Made by a program: the position numbers and the translations under genes
Notes under the pieces: generated by a model
What the model saw: the letters and a program-made list of their open reading frames with translations, nothing else
What the model was told of the DNA's origin: nothing
Databases searched by the model: none
Shown here: positions 14,886 through 22,708 of the stretch, in pieces
Numbering within the stretch: position 1 is the stretch's first letter
Layout: each line of letters opens with the position of its first letter
Origin: CAZPUI01 sp964415525
Lineage (GTDB): Bacteria > Acidobacteriota > Holophagae > Holophagales > Holophagaceae
Assembly: GCA_964415525.1 (NCBI GenBank)
Contig: CAYQAS010000050.1
Location: forward strand, 1-29,369
Length of the DNA: 29,369 nucleotides
Direction: 5' to 3'

Positions 14886-16183
14886 GCGTCGGGATCCGCC
14901 TTGCAGAGCGCAAGGAAGGCGGTGGGATTCGCCACCGTGCCGTAGGGCATGGACGTGGCGCTGCGCTGGAGGTAGGCCCGCACCCGGGTCGGCGTCAGGG
15001 CCGGATTCGTCTGGAAGCCCATTGCCGCGAGTCCGGCGATCCAGGGGGCGCCCCAGCTCATGCCACCGGTCGGGTCGTAAGCGAAGGCCTGCGGGCCCAC
15101 GGGGCTCGCATAGGTCCGGCCGTCTCCGGGCACGAGCAGGCCGCGGCCCAGGTTCCCCTTGGTGTAACCCTCGGGCTTGTCACGATCCCCGCCGGGAACG
15201 GGGCTCAACAGGCCGTAGGGCAGTCCATTGGCCTGGAGATCGCAGGTGATGACCAGGACGCCTTCGGCCTCCGCCCGCTTGAGCAGGGCGGTCCAGATTT
15301 CTGCCTGCGGCGCCGACGAGAATCCTCCGTAGGAGATGCTCACCACCCGGATCTTGGCCTTGCCGCTGCGGTTCAGGTCCAACAGGTGTTCCAGCCCCTG
15401 GATGTAGTACCCGTTTCCCTCGCGTGCCTTCCAGGCGGGCTGAGACACATAGAACAGTCGCGCCCCAGGTGCCGCGCCGCAGGTGCTTCCCGCTGCCAGG
15501 CTGCTCACCGCGGGGCCATGCATCTGAGGCGGAACGCCTTTGACGTCCAGCTCTGCCGCCATATGCAAGCGTCCAGCGGTTTCGGCGTGATCGGGCACCA
15601 GGGGCTGGTCGATGATGGCGATGTCCACGCCGCGGCCATCGATGCCCTGAGCGTGGAGCGCGCGGAGGCCCAAACCCGGGTTGCGGCCCGCCTTCAGCAG
15701 GGCTGCGGGATCGAAGTCCTTCGGCAGTGCGTCCTTGCCCGGCCAACGGGTCTCGGTATCAAAAGGCATTGCCCGAAGCGATGCTCCGGCTCCCCGCAGG
15801 TCGGCGCTGGAGGCATCCACGCCCTTCAGCCCGGTGAACGGGTTCAGGCGGGCCAGATCATGGGCGGAACGCAGGCGCAGAGGCTCCTTGGGGTCACGGC
15901 GCGTCCACGCCTCACCCTTGCCGAAGCCGAAAAGCCCATGGGGGGCCTTGCCCTCCCGCTGCCGTCCGAAGATGACCGTCAGGTCGGGGCCGTAGATCCA
16001 GGAGAGCCATTCCATGCCGCCGTCAGGCCGGGTCTCTTCCCCCATCGGGGCGCCCAGAAGGCTGCGGATGTCCTCCGGGCCGCTGAACTGCCAGGCGAGT
16101 GCGCCCTTCCGGAGGGCGGTCTCGAGCCGCTCGGCGGGCGTGGGCGCTGCGACCTGGATCAGGAGGAGGGCGGGCACGAGCAT
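14852..16183 (-). CDS. Subtilisin-family (S8) serine peptidase
   Basis: This 443-residue protein is probably exported. It has a short hydrophobic N-terminus (MLVPALLLIQVAA), weak as a signal peptide because it lacks basic residues. A pro-region-like segment (about 20-165) precedes the peptidase domain: Asp in VDIAIIDQPL (D192), His in MHGPAVSSLAAG (H222), and Ser in GGMSWGAPWIAGLAA (S376, in place of the usual GTSMAxP). The region where subtilisins carry the oxyanion Asn (AAGN) reads VITCDLQANG, so that residue is uncertain. The start at 16183 is chosen for the GGAG site (complement of 16189-16192). The frame extends to 16237 without a better start. The 3' end overlaps the rlmI-like gene by 34 bases, and a HEPN-like gene lies upstream on the same strand. 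Confidence 0.82.
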   Translation of the reverse strand: MLVPALLLIQVAAPTPAERLETALRKGALAWQFSGPEDIRSLLGAPMGEETRPDGGMEWLSWIYGPDLTVIFGRQREGKAPHGLFGFGKGEAWTRRDPKEPLRLRSAHDLARLNPFTGLKGVDASSADLRGAGASLRAMPFDTETRWPGKDALPKDFDPAALLKAGRNPGLGLRALHAQGIDGRGVDIAIIDQPLVPDHAETAGRLHMAAELDVKGVPPQMHGPAVSSLAAGSTCGAAPGARLFYVSQPAWKAREGNGYYIQGLEHLLDLNRSGKAKIRVVSISYGGFSSAPQAEIWTALLKRAEAEGVLVITCDLQANGLPYGLLSPVPGGDRDKPEGYTKGNLGRGLLVPGDGRTYASPVGPQAFAYDPTGGMSWGAPWIAGLAAMGFQTNPALTPTRVRAYLQRSATSMPYGTVANPTAFLALCKADPDAQVSRSISPLR

Positions 16184-16256
16184 GGGAACTCCGGTCGGAC
16201 GACCTTCTCGGACTCGGGTCGGAGACGGACGGTCCACGGGTCTTTCATGCGGAGGT

Positions 16257-16634
16257 CTACTCTCGGGTTCCCGTCAACGAAGCCCTTACCGCTTCGCAGG
16301 CCCGGAGGCTCTTCTCCGCCCGCTGGGGATCCAGGCCTGCCCCTGGATGCTCGACATCCAGGGCGTTCACATGAAGGACCCGCAGGGGGGCTCGCAGGGG
16401 CTCCCAGGCGGGTTCCAGCTCCAGGCAGCACTCCAGCAGCACCACGGGGTGGGCCAGGTCTGGATGGGGAATGTTGCCTTGGGTCAGTCGCGCGCGCAGG
16501 TAGCCCACCGCGCAGCGCTGGGCAGCGTGGCAGACGGCGGCCGGATTGGGCGTCTCCGTGGCGGCATGCTCCCGCAGGGCCGTCGCGTAGGCCGCTTCGG
16601 CAAATCGGGTCCAATCTTCAGCGGCAGGCGTCAC
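16257..16634 (-). CDS. Small HEPN-domain-like protein
   Basis: This 125-residue, mostly helical protein has the HEPN pattern: an N-terminal WTRFAEAAYATALRE helix, then PNPAAVCHAAQRCAVGYLRARL (about 30-50), a His-Pro turn (PDLAHPVVLLECC) and a C-terminal EHPGAG...AEKSLRACEAVRASL stretch standing where others have RYP. No RxxxxH ribonuclease motif is evident, and no minimal nucleotidyltransferase partner lies beside it, so a toxin role is not supported. I chose GTG at 16634 because it puts the first helix near the N-terminus. The frame opens at an ATG at 16730, and a CCAGGGG/CCCCTGG hairpin (16663-16688) lies in that extension. The subtilase gene follows 73 bases downstream on the same strand. 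Confidence 0.55.
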   Translation of the reverse strand: MTPAAEDWTRFAEAAYATALREHAATETPNPAAVCHAAQRCAVGYLRARLTQGNIPHPDLAHPVVLLECCLELEPAWEPLRAPLRVLHVNALDVEHPGAGLDPQRAEKSLRACEAVRASLTGTRE

Positions 16635-16773
16635 GGCAGATCCCGGGGAAGGTTCGATGGTACCAGGGGCCTTGAGGCCAACCCCTGGCTCATTGCGGAG
16701 GCGGTCATCGGCCTGATGGGTCAGCGGCACCTTGGGAAGAAAGAGGCAGGGGTCGAACAGCCCGATCTTGGGA

Positions 16774-16865
16774 CATGAAAGGGAGGACCGCCTGCTCGCT
16801 GCGCTCGCGATGGCCCCCCTTGGACCCCCACATGGTGGGCGGGCAGAGCCCGCCCACCATGTCTG
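16774..16865. repeat. Two-hairpin intergenic repeat, copy 2 (likely terminator of the tricorn gene)
   Basis: A perfect 14-bp stem (ACATGGTGGGCGGG, 16830-16843, with CCCGCCCACCATGT, 16849-16862) has a CAGAG loop. A weaker first hairpin pairs AAGGGAGG (16779-16786) with CCCCCCTT (16814-16821). It matches copy 1 at 13321-13415 along its length, beginning at CATGAA. It lies directly beyond the stop of the minus-strand tricorn gene (16882), so the stem may end that transcript. Confidence 0.7.
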
Positions 16866-16881
16866 CCTCTCTCTTGTTCGT

Positions 16882-19800
16882 TCAGCCCTTGGCGACCTTG
16901 CCGCTGGCGAGGCTCGGTACGCCCTGGGGCTTGAGCTCCTTCATCGGCTCCTTCGTCAGCTTCTCCTGGAGCAGCTGGATGGCCTTCTCCAACTGGCGGT
17001 CGCGGCCCTCGAAAGTCTCCTTGGGCGGATTGACGACCTCCACATCCGGCGCGACGCCCTGGCCCTCGATGATCCAGGAGCCGTCCTTGGTGTGGTACTG
17101 GGGCCACTCGGCGGCGCGGACCTGGCCACCGTCCACCAGGGTGTTGGAGTCCGTCAGCCACACGCCGGCCCCGGCGGTGCGGCGTCCCACCAGGGGGCCG
17201 ATGCCGAGGGCCTTGATGCCTGCGGCGAAGGTCTCGCCGTCGCTGTACGTGAACTCGTCCACCAGGACGACGATGTGGCCGCGGAAGGTCTGCTGCATGT
17301 TGGTGCCGTTGTAGCGGCCCTGGCCGTCGGTCCAGAAGGCCCAGGCGCGGCGCAGCAGCTTCTCGATGACCCAGCTGTCGATGTTGCCGCCGTTGTTGCG
17401 GCGCACGTCGATGATCAGGCCGTCGCGGTCGAACTGGCCATAGAACTCCCGGGCGAAGCCGTTGATGTCGCCGCCGCCCATGGCCCGCAGGTGCAGGTAG
17501 CCGATCCGGCCCTTGCTGGCTTGATCCACTTGGCGGCGCTGGCCTTCCTCCCAGTCGGTGTAGCGCAGGTGGGCCTGGCGGCCGCCGTCGATGGCGGTCA
17601 CCACCACCGGCTTCAGCGCCTCGGTGCCGCGCTTCAGGCCGAGGAGCACCTGCTGGCCCGCCTTGTTGCGCAGGAGGTCCGACAGGTCGCGGGCGTCCAG
17701 CACCGGGCGGCCGTTGAGCGTGGTCAGGACATCGCCGACCTTCACGCCGAGGCCGGGAGCGGCCAGGGGCGCGGCCTCCGAGGGCAGCTCCGCCTCGGTG
17801 CGGTAGATGTGGTCGATGCGGTAGCCATCCGCCACCCGGCTGAAGGTGGCGCCGAGGAAGGCGGGGGCGCTGCCGTCCTGGGCGGCGCGCTGGTCACCGG
17901 GGCGGGTCTGGCTGTGCAGCGCACCCAGCTCGCCCATCATCTGGCCCAGCAGGTCGTTGAGCTCGGCGCGGTCCGTGACGCGGGCCACCAGGGGCTCGTA
18001 TTTGCGGCGGATGGCTTCCCAGTCCAGGCCGCGCATCTTGTGGTCGAAGAAGGCGTCGCGGTGCATGCGCCAGGCGTCGTGGAACATCTGCTTCCACTCG
18101 ACCTTGGGATCCACGGGGAAGGCCCAGTCGCCCACCTTGACCTCGGCCTTGGACAGGTCGCCCGGGGCCTTGCCGCCGGCATCCACGATGTAGAAGCTCT
18201 GTCCGCCGGGGCCGCGCTTGGTGAGCAGCACCTTCTTGCCGTCGGCGGAGAGATCAAAACCCGTCACATCTGCGGCGAAGACCTCTGCCGGGGTGCCGCT
18301 GTTGCCGATCTCCAGGGCCTTCACGGCGCCCATGCGGCCGTCCCGCTCGCTGAAGTAGAGGCGCTTTCCGTCCGTCTTCAGGCCGGTGTAGTTGCCCGCA
18401 GGCAGGGGCACTTCGAAAAGCCGTTCCGTCAGCCCGGTCCAGGCGATGGCGGGGCGCTCAGGCTTGGCGTCCTTCGCATCCTTGCCGGGCTCCTTCGGAC
18501 CCTTGGTGTCCTTCACCTCGACATCCAGCTCGGTCTTCGGCTGGAAAGGGAACTTCAAGCCGTCCTGCAGGGCGATGGCATAGGCCTTGGTGCGCTTGTC
18601 GAAATAGGGGCCCATGTTGCGGTCGCCCCAGGGAGAGCCGTTCACCACCTGGAAGCTGCGGTTGGAGAGGAAGTAGCACCACTTGCCGTCCGGCGTGAAG
18701 GCGGGGGTGAAGCTCTCGTATTTGTCGCTGGTCAGCGTGACCTGCTTGCCGTCCGCCACGCTGTGCAGCACGATCTGGCGCATCTGACGGCGGCTGTCCG
18801 CCCGCAGGATCGCCAGGGTCTTGCCGTCCGGCGCCCAGACGATGTCGGGAGAGCCGCTCTCGGTGCCCGCCTCGATGCGCTTGTTCTCGCCCGTGGCGAG
18901 GGTCAGCAGGTAGAGGTTCCCGGTGCGGTCCGTGTGGGCGAGGGCAGTGCCATCGGGGGAGGGGAAGAGCCCGACCCGGGCCACGCCCTTGTCCGTGGTG
19001 AGGGCCTTGCCGCCGGGGGTGCCATCGGCGGGGAAGCGCCAGAGCTGCTGCTCGCCGGTGGTGTCACAGAAGGCGAAGACGGTCTTGCCGTCCAGGCTCA
19101 GGGTGGCTTCCCGGGCGCGGCTGCCCTCAGGAATGGCCACTTCCACGCGGCGCAGGCCGTTCAGCCCCGCCACGGCGACCTGGCCGCGAGCGGTGAGGAC
19201 GACCTTTTCGCCGTTCAGGCCAAAGGCGGCGTTGTCGAGGAAATCGAGAGGCTTGCGGATGAGGCGCTCCCGCTGCTGATCGAAGTCGGAGGTGAGGCTG
19301 ACGTCCACCGCCCGGTCCTTGCCCGTGGCGAGGTCGAAGACCCGCAGGTCGGCGCCCTGCTGATAGGCCACGCGGCCATCCCCGAGGGTGGCACTGCGCA
19401 CGTCCCAGGCCTTGTGGTGGGTGAGCTGCTTCGCGTCGCTGCCATCGAACTTCAGGGACCACAGGTTGTCGCAGCCGTCCTTGTCGGAGACCACGATCAG
19501 GCGATCCTTCCACACCATCGGGCGCTTGAGGGGAGCCTCGAAGGGCAGCTTCACCGCCTCCTTGCCGCCCACAAGGTCATAGCGCCAGATCTCCGCCGCT
19601 GCGCCGCCGCGGTAGTTGCGGGCGTTGTCGCCGGTCATGTGGATGCCGTTGCGGGTGAAGAAGAGCACCTTGCCGGCGTCGTCCATGGCGGCTTCGTTCG
19701 CATCCGCCAGGGGCAGGGTGGTCCGGGTCAGGTTCGCGGGGTTCACCAGCGCGATGACCGTGCTGCGGCTCGGCCCTTGGACGGCCTGAGTCGAGAAAAT

Positions 19801-20154
19801 AACTTCGCCCTTGGGGGTCCAGCCCAGCACCGAGCAGCCCAACCCCTCGAAGGTGAGCCGCTTCGGCTGCCCGCCCTCCACAGGCATCAGGTAGACCTCC
19901 TGTGGGCCCTCGTAGGAGGCGGAGAAGGCCAGCCACTTGCCGTCCGGGGACACCGCGGGGCGGGTCTCCTGGTTGGTGTGGGTGGTGAGGCGGGTGGCCT
20001 TGCCCCCGGACAGCGGCGCCCGCCACAGATCGCCTTCGGCGGTGAAGAAGACCTGATCGCCCTTGGTGGCGGGGAAGCGTAGGTAGCCGTCTCCGGCGTG
20101 GGCAGAGAAGCCGACCGCGAGGGTCAGGGCGAGGGCGGAGAGGGGCGTGCGCAT
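16882..20154 (-). CDS. Secreted tricorn-type protease
   Basis: This 1090-residue protein is built like archaeal tricorn protease (about 1070 residues) but has a Sec signal peptide (MRTPLSALALTLAVGFSAHA), so it acts in the periplasm or outside. Residues about 25-640 form two beta-propellers of WD40/TolB-like repeats (for example PAVSPDGKWLAFSASYEGPQE). A C1 helical region follows (about 680-780) with His in GALHSQT (H747), then a PDZ domain (about 785-855; LGVKVGDVLTTLNGRPV) and an S41-like C2 domain with DVRRNNGGNIDSW and the nucleophile Ser in FTYSDGETF (S971; Thermoplasma S965 and H746). It degrades peptides to short fragments in archaea. A GGAGG site precedes the ATG. It is a single gene, divergent from the dehydrogenase-like gene, with a hairpin after its stop. 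Confidence 0.93.
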   Translation of the reverse strand: MRTPLSALALTLAVGFSAHAGDGYLRFPATKGDQVFFTAEGDLWRAPLSGGKATRLTTHTNQETRPAVSPDGKWLAFSASYEGPQEVYLMPVEGGQPKRLTFEGLGCSVLGWTPKGEVIFSTQAVQGPSRSTVIALVNPANLTRTTLPLADANEAAMDDAGKVLFFTRNGIHMTGDNARNYRGGAAAEIWRYDLVGGKEAVKLPFEAPLKRPMVWKDRLIVVSDKDGCDNLWSLKFDGSDAKQLTHHKAWDVRSATLGDGRVAYQQGADLRVFDLATGKDRAVDVSLTSDFDQQRERLIRKPLDFLDNAAFGLNGEKVVLTARGQVAVAGLNGLRRVEVAIPEGSRAREATLSLDGKTVFAFCDTTGEQQLWRFPADGTPGGKALTTDKGVARVGLFPSPDGTALAHTDRTGNLYLLTLATGENKRIEAGTESGSPDIVWAPDGKTLAILRADSRRQMRQIVLHSVADGKQVTLTSDKYESFTPAFTPDGKWCYFLSNRSFQVVNGSPWGDRNMGPYFDKRTKAYAIALQDGLKFPFQPKTELDVEVKDTKGPKEPGKDAKDAKPERPAIAWTGLTERLFEVPLPAGNYTGLKTDGKRLYFSERDGRMGAVKALEIGNSGTPAEVFAADVTGFDLSADGKKVLLTKRGPGGQSFYIVDAGGKAPGDLSKAEVKVGDWAFPVDPKVEWKQMFHDAWRMHRDAFFDHKMRGLDWEAIRRKYEPLVARVTDRAELNDLLGQMMGELGALHSQTRPGDQRAAQDGSAPAFLGATFSRVADGYRIDHIYRTEAELPSEAAPLAAPGLGVKVGDVLTTLNGRPVLDARDLSDLLRNKAGQQVLLGLKRGTEALKPVVVTAIDGGRQAHLRYTDWEEGQRRQVDQASKGRIGYLHLRAMGGGDINGFAREFYGQFDRDGLIIDVRRNNGGNIDSWVIEKLLRRAWAFWTDGQGRYNGTNMQQTFRGHIVVLVDEFTYSDGETFAAGIKALGIGPLVGRRTAGAGVWLTDSNTLVDGGQVRAAEWPQYHTKDGSWIIEGQGVAPDVEVVNPPKETFEGRDRQLEKAIQLLQEKLTKEPMKELKPQGVPSLASGKVAKG

Positions 20155-20309
20155 GGAGCCTCCATGAATCGGTTAGCTATCGTAATACGAGGCCTGGGGC
20201 GAAACGCGTAGGGCTGACGAAGTGATGGGAATTCGGCCGCATCATGGAGGCTGCGCTCGCCCACGCGAAGCGACGGCGGTTGGGAGCCATCAACCCTTTT
20301 GGAGACACG

Positions 20310-21230
20310 ATGAACCGAACCGATGCCCGCTTTTCAAGCTTGGTTGGCCTCGATCAGACGGGACTGGACGAGGGCGCCAAGGAGGAGCTGCGCGGTCTGG
20401 CCGATCACACCCGGTTCTTTGACGAGGATCCACAGACCGAGGACGAGGCCATCGCTCGTGCGCAGGGGGCGGATGCGCTGCTGGTCTCTTGGCGAACGCC
20501 GGTCACCCGCCGGGTGATCGAGGCCTGCCCGAACCTGCGCTACATCGGCATGTGCTGCACCTTGATCGACGAGGCCTCTGCCAATGTGGATGTGGCCTAC
20601 GCCCGGGAGCGGGGCATCCAGGTGCTCGGCATCCGCGACTACGGGGACGAAGGGCTGGTGGAATTCATCCTGGCGGAGCTGATCCGGCTCTTCCACGGTC
20701 TTGGCCCCTGGCAGTGGGGGCCCGAGCAGGAGGAACTGACCGGCAAGACCCTCGGCATCATCGGGTTCGGGGTCACGGGCCAGATGCTGAAGGATCGCGC
20801 CCTGGCCTTCGGGATGCGGGTGGTCTACACCACTCGGACCCGAAGGCCGGAGCTGGAGGGCCCGCGTGTGGAGTACCGCGAGCTTCAGGATCTGCTCACG
20901 GCCTCCGACGTCATCTCGACCCATCTCCCGAAGCGCACGGTGGTCATCGACCAGGACGGATTCAACGCCATGAAGGGACGAAAGATCCTCGTCAACACAT
21001 CCCTGGAGCCGACCTTCGACGTGTCAGCCTTCCGAGAGTGGATGGCCTCCGAGGATCACTTCTGCATCGCCGATCGGGTCGGGCTAGGCGCGCACTTCGA
21101 GGCGCTGTCGAGCCTCGATCGGGTGATCACCACGCCCAAAGTCACCGGCTTCACGCGGCAGGCGGTGCACCGTCTTTCGCAGAAGGTGGTCGAGAACGTC
21201 CAGCGACAGCTGGCAAGCGCGGCGCGTTGA
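20310..21230 (+). CDS. D-2-hydroxyacid dehydrogenase-fold protein with altered catalytic residues
   Basis: This 306-residue cytoplasmic NAD(P)-binding protein has a split substrate domain (1-110 and about 285-306) and a Rossmann domain with GKTLGIIGFGVTG (GxGxxG at 152-157). It fits the 2-hydroxyacid dehydrogenase family, but the active-site residues differ. The loop that usually reads N-x-x/A-R-G is NTSLEP (229-234), with Leu where the substrate-binding Arg is expected. The usual TPH catalytic His is Lys (TPKVTGFT, K277). It is therefore either a reductase with different chemistry or a non-catalytic member. The start at 20310 is supported by GGAG (20301-20304), and in-frame ATG 20244 lacks such a site. 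It converges on the ttcA-type gene with an 8-base gap. Confidence 0.75.
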   Translation: MNRTDARFSSLVGLDQTGLDEGAKEELRGLADHTRFFDEDPQTEDEAIARAQGADALLVSWRTPVTRRVIEACPNLRYIGMCCTLIDEASANVDVAYARERGIQVLGIRDYGDEGLVEFILAELIRLFHGLGPWQWGPEQEELTGKTLGIIGFGVTGQMLKDRALAFGMRVVYTTRTRRPELEGPRVEYRELQDLLTASDVISTHLPKRTVVIDQDGFNAMKGRKILVNTSLEPTFDVSAFREWMASEDHFCIADRVGLGAHFEALSSLDRVITTPKVTGFTRQAVHRLSQKVVENVQRQLASAAR

Positions 21231-21238
21231 CGCCTGAA

Positions 21239-22054
21239 TCAGGCCTTGTCCCAGAGCTTCGGATCCAGCAGGTGAGTGGGTTTCACGTTCTTCATGGCCT
21301 TGAGCATGGAGAACTTCAGTTCGGGGATGCTCTCCGTGAGGCGGCTTACCAAGCCCTTCACCTGGGCGCGGCGGCTCAGCTCCTCGGGTGCACCGCAGAG
21401 GGGGCAGCCACAGGGGACGAAGGGGTAGCCCTTGAGCCACGCGAAGCGGCGCAGGTCGTCTTCTTCGCAGGTGCCCAAGGGGCGGATCACGGTGTTGAGG
21501 CCGTCGTCACTCAGGAGCTTGAAGGGCATGGTGCTGAGGCGCCCCTCGAAGAACTGGTTGATGAGCAGGGTCTCGATGAGGTCGTCCAGGTGATGGCCCA
21601 GGGCGATCTTCGTGTAGCCCTTGGCCTTCGCGTGGCTATAGAGCACGCCACGGCGCAGGCGGCTGCACATGGCGCAGGGCGTGATCTCGGGCTTCTTTCG
21701 CACCATCAGATCAATCGGTGCGCCGAGGATCTCGTGGGGCACTTTCAGCCGCTCGCAGACCTCCGCAATGCGGTCCGGGTTGTAGCCGGGAAAGCCGGGG
21801 TCGATGGTGACGCCGTGGATCTCGAACTGGATGGGCGCGCGGCGCTGCAGGCCGAGCAGCAGGTCCAGGCAGGCCCAGGAATCCTTGCCGCCGCTGAGCC
21901 CCACGAGGATGCGGTCGCCGTCCTGGATGAGGCCGTACTCCACCACCAGGGTGCCGACGCGGCGCCGCAGCTTTTCCTCGAGCTTCGGCAGCGCCTTCAG
22001 ATCCACTTCGGTGGGAGGGCTGAGCAGGGCGGGCAGGGTGCAGGGATTGGACAT
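21239..22054 (-). CDS. ttcA: TtcA-family tRNA thiolation ATPase
   Basis: This 271-residue cytoplasmic N-type ATP pyrophosphatase resembles E. coli TtcA, which makes 2-thiocytidine at tRNA position 32 with a [4Fe-4S] cluster. The PP-loop SGGKDS is at 54-59. The cluster ligands are C127 and C130 (PCAMCSRLRRG) plus a third Cys in PCGCPLCG (C215/C217/C220). GHHLDDLIETLLIN (153-166) and MPFKLLSDDGLNTVIRPL are close to the TtcA signatures. The third ligand region has two extra Cys compared with the PCNLCG of E. coli. The gene starts 8 bases after the stop of an Rrf2-type regulator on the same strand, so the two are probably co-transcribed and the regulator may sense Fe-S status. The ribosome site is weak. 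Confidence 0.88.
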   Translation of the reverse strand: MSNPCTLPALLSPPTEVDLKALPKLEEKLRRRVGTLVVEYGLIQDGDRILVGLSGGKDSWACLDLLLGLQRRAPIQFEIHGVTIDPGFPGYNPDRIAEVCERLKVPHEILGAPIDLMVRKKPEITPCAMCSRLRRGVLYSHAKAKGYTKIALGHHLDDLIETLLINQFFEGRLSTMPFKLLSDDGLNTVIRPLGTCEEDDLRRFAWLKGYPFVPCGCPLCGAPEELSRRAQVKGLVSRLTESIPELKFSMLKAMKNVKPTHLLDPKLWDKA

Positions 22055-22062
22055 CGCTCGAA

Positions 22063-22572
22063 CTAGGCGTGAAGCCCGCAGGGGCGGGCTGTGCCGAGCT
22101 CCAGGGCGTGGGCCTTCTCCGTGGTATAGGCGGGACAGGTGCAGGTGGCGCAGACGTTGCTGTGGCTTTCCACGCAGAGGTCCGCCAAGGTCACGGTGCC
22201 CAGGAAGTTGGCGATCTGCTCCTGGAGCTGCTTCCAGAGGAGCTGGTTCATGGTGGTGTCCGCCTGGAACGCCGTCTGGGCCGCCTCCGGGTCTTCCTTC
22301 GCCATGGCGTAGAACCCGGCATCCGTGATGCGCAGGACGTCCCCCACGGTGACTTCGTTGCAGGGCCGGGTCAGGACATAGCCGCCCTTTGGGCCGCGCA
22401 CGGAGGCCACGATGCCGGCCTTCTTGAGCTTGTTGAAGATCTGCTCGAGGAAGGGAAGGCTCAGGTTCTGGCGCTCGGCGATGAGATGCAGGGGTACGGG
22501 CTGGCCCTGGCTGTGGTGGGCCAGGTCGAAGAGGGCCTGCATGCTGTACCGGCCTCGGGCGGAGATCTTCAC
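22063..22572 (-). CDS. Rrf2-family transcriptional regulator with C-terminal Cys cluster
   Basis: This 169-residue winged-helix regulator begins MKISARGRYSMQALFDLA, followed by the recognition region LSLPFLEQIFNKLKKAGIVASVRGPKGGY, both typical of IscR/NsrR/RsrR relatives. The long dimerisation helix is at about 107-125 and ends in TLADL. IscR carries its cluster cysteines before that helix. Here they come after it: C133, C141, C144, C146 and C165 (plus C71 in the wing). An Fe-S cluster or zinc site is likely but not proven. Translation starts at GTG with GGGAG 6 bases upstream. A candidate promoter lies at 22599-22627. It heads a two-gene unit with the ttcA-type gene and diverges from the 720-residue protein gene. 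Confidence 0.88.
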   Translation of the reverse strand: MKISARGRYSMQALFDLAHHSQGQPVPLHLIAERQNLSLPFLEQIFNKLKKAGIVASVRGPKGGYVLTRPCNEVTVGDVLRITDAGFYAMAKEDPEAAQTAFQADTTMNQLLWKQLQEQIANFLGTVTLADLCVESHSNVCATCTCPAYTTEKAHALELGTARPCGLHA

Positions 22573-22598
22573 AGGGGGCTCCCAGATGGAAGGATTTC

Positions 22599-22627
22599 AG
22601 ACTACAGATCCCGACCAGATCAATCAA
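22599..22627 (-). promoter_or_regulatory. Candidate promoter of the Rrf2-ttcA unit
   Basis: On the minus strand TTGATT (complement of 22622-22627) and TAGTCT (complement of 22599-22604) are separated by 17 bases, 26 bases upstream of the GTG start. The -10 match is partial. The direct repeat CAGATC (22605-22620 area) lies between the boxes and could be an operator for autoregulation. Confidence 0.35.
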
Positions 22628-22708
22628 GTAAGGGCGGGCGGTGAATCCTGGCCGCTGGGCCCCAGGACGCTCCTAACCAATGAGGTGCCATGGCAGGCTG
22701 ATGGAACC

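Noticed and set aside
16663..16688. CCAGGGG/CCCCTGG hairpin upstream of the HEPN-like gene as a terminator.
   Set aside because: It lies between no clear gene end and the likely start, and may even be coding if translation begins at 16730. Mentioned only in the gene entry.
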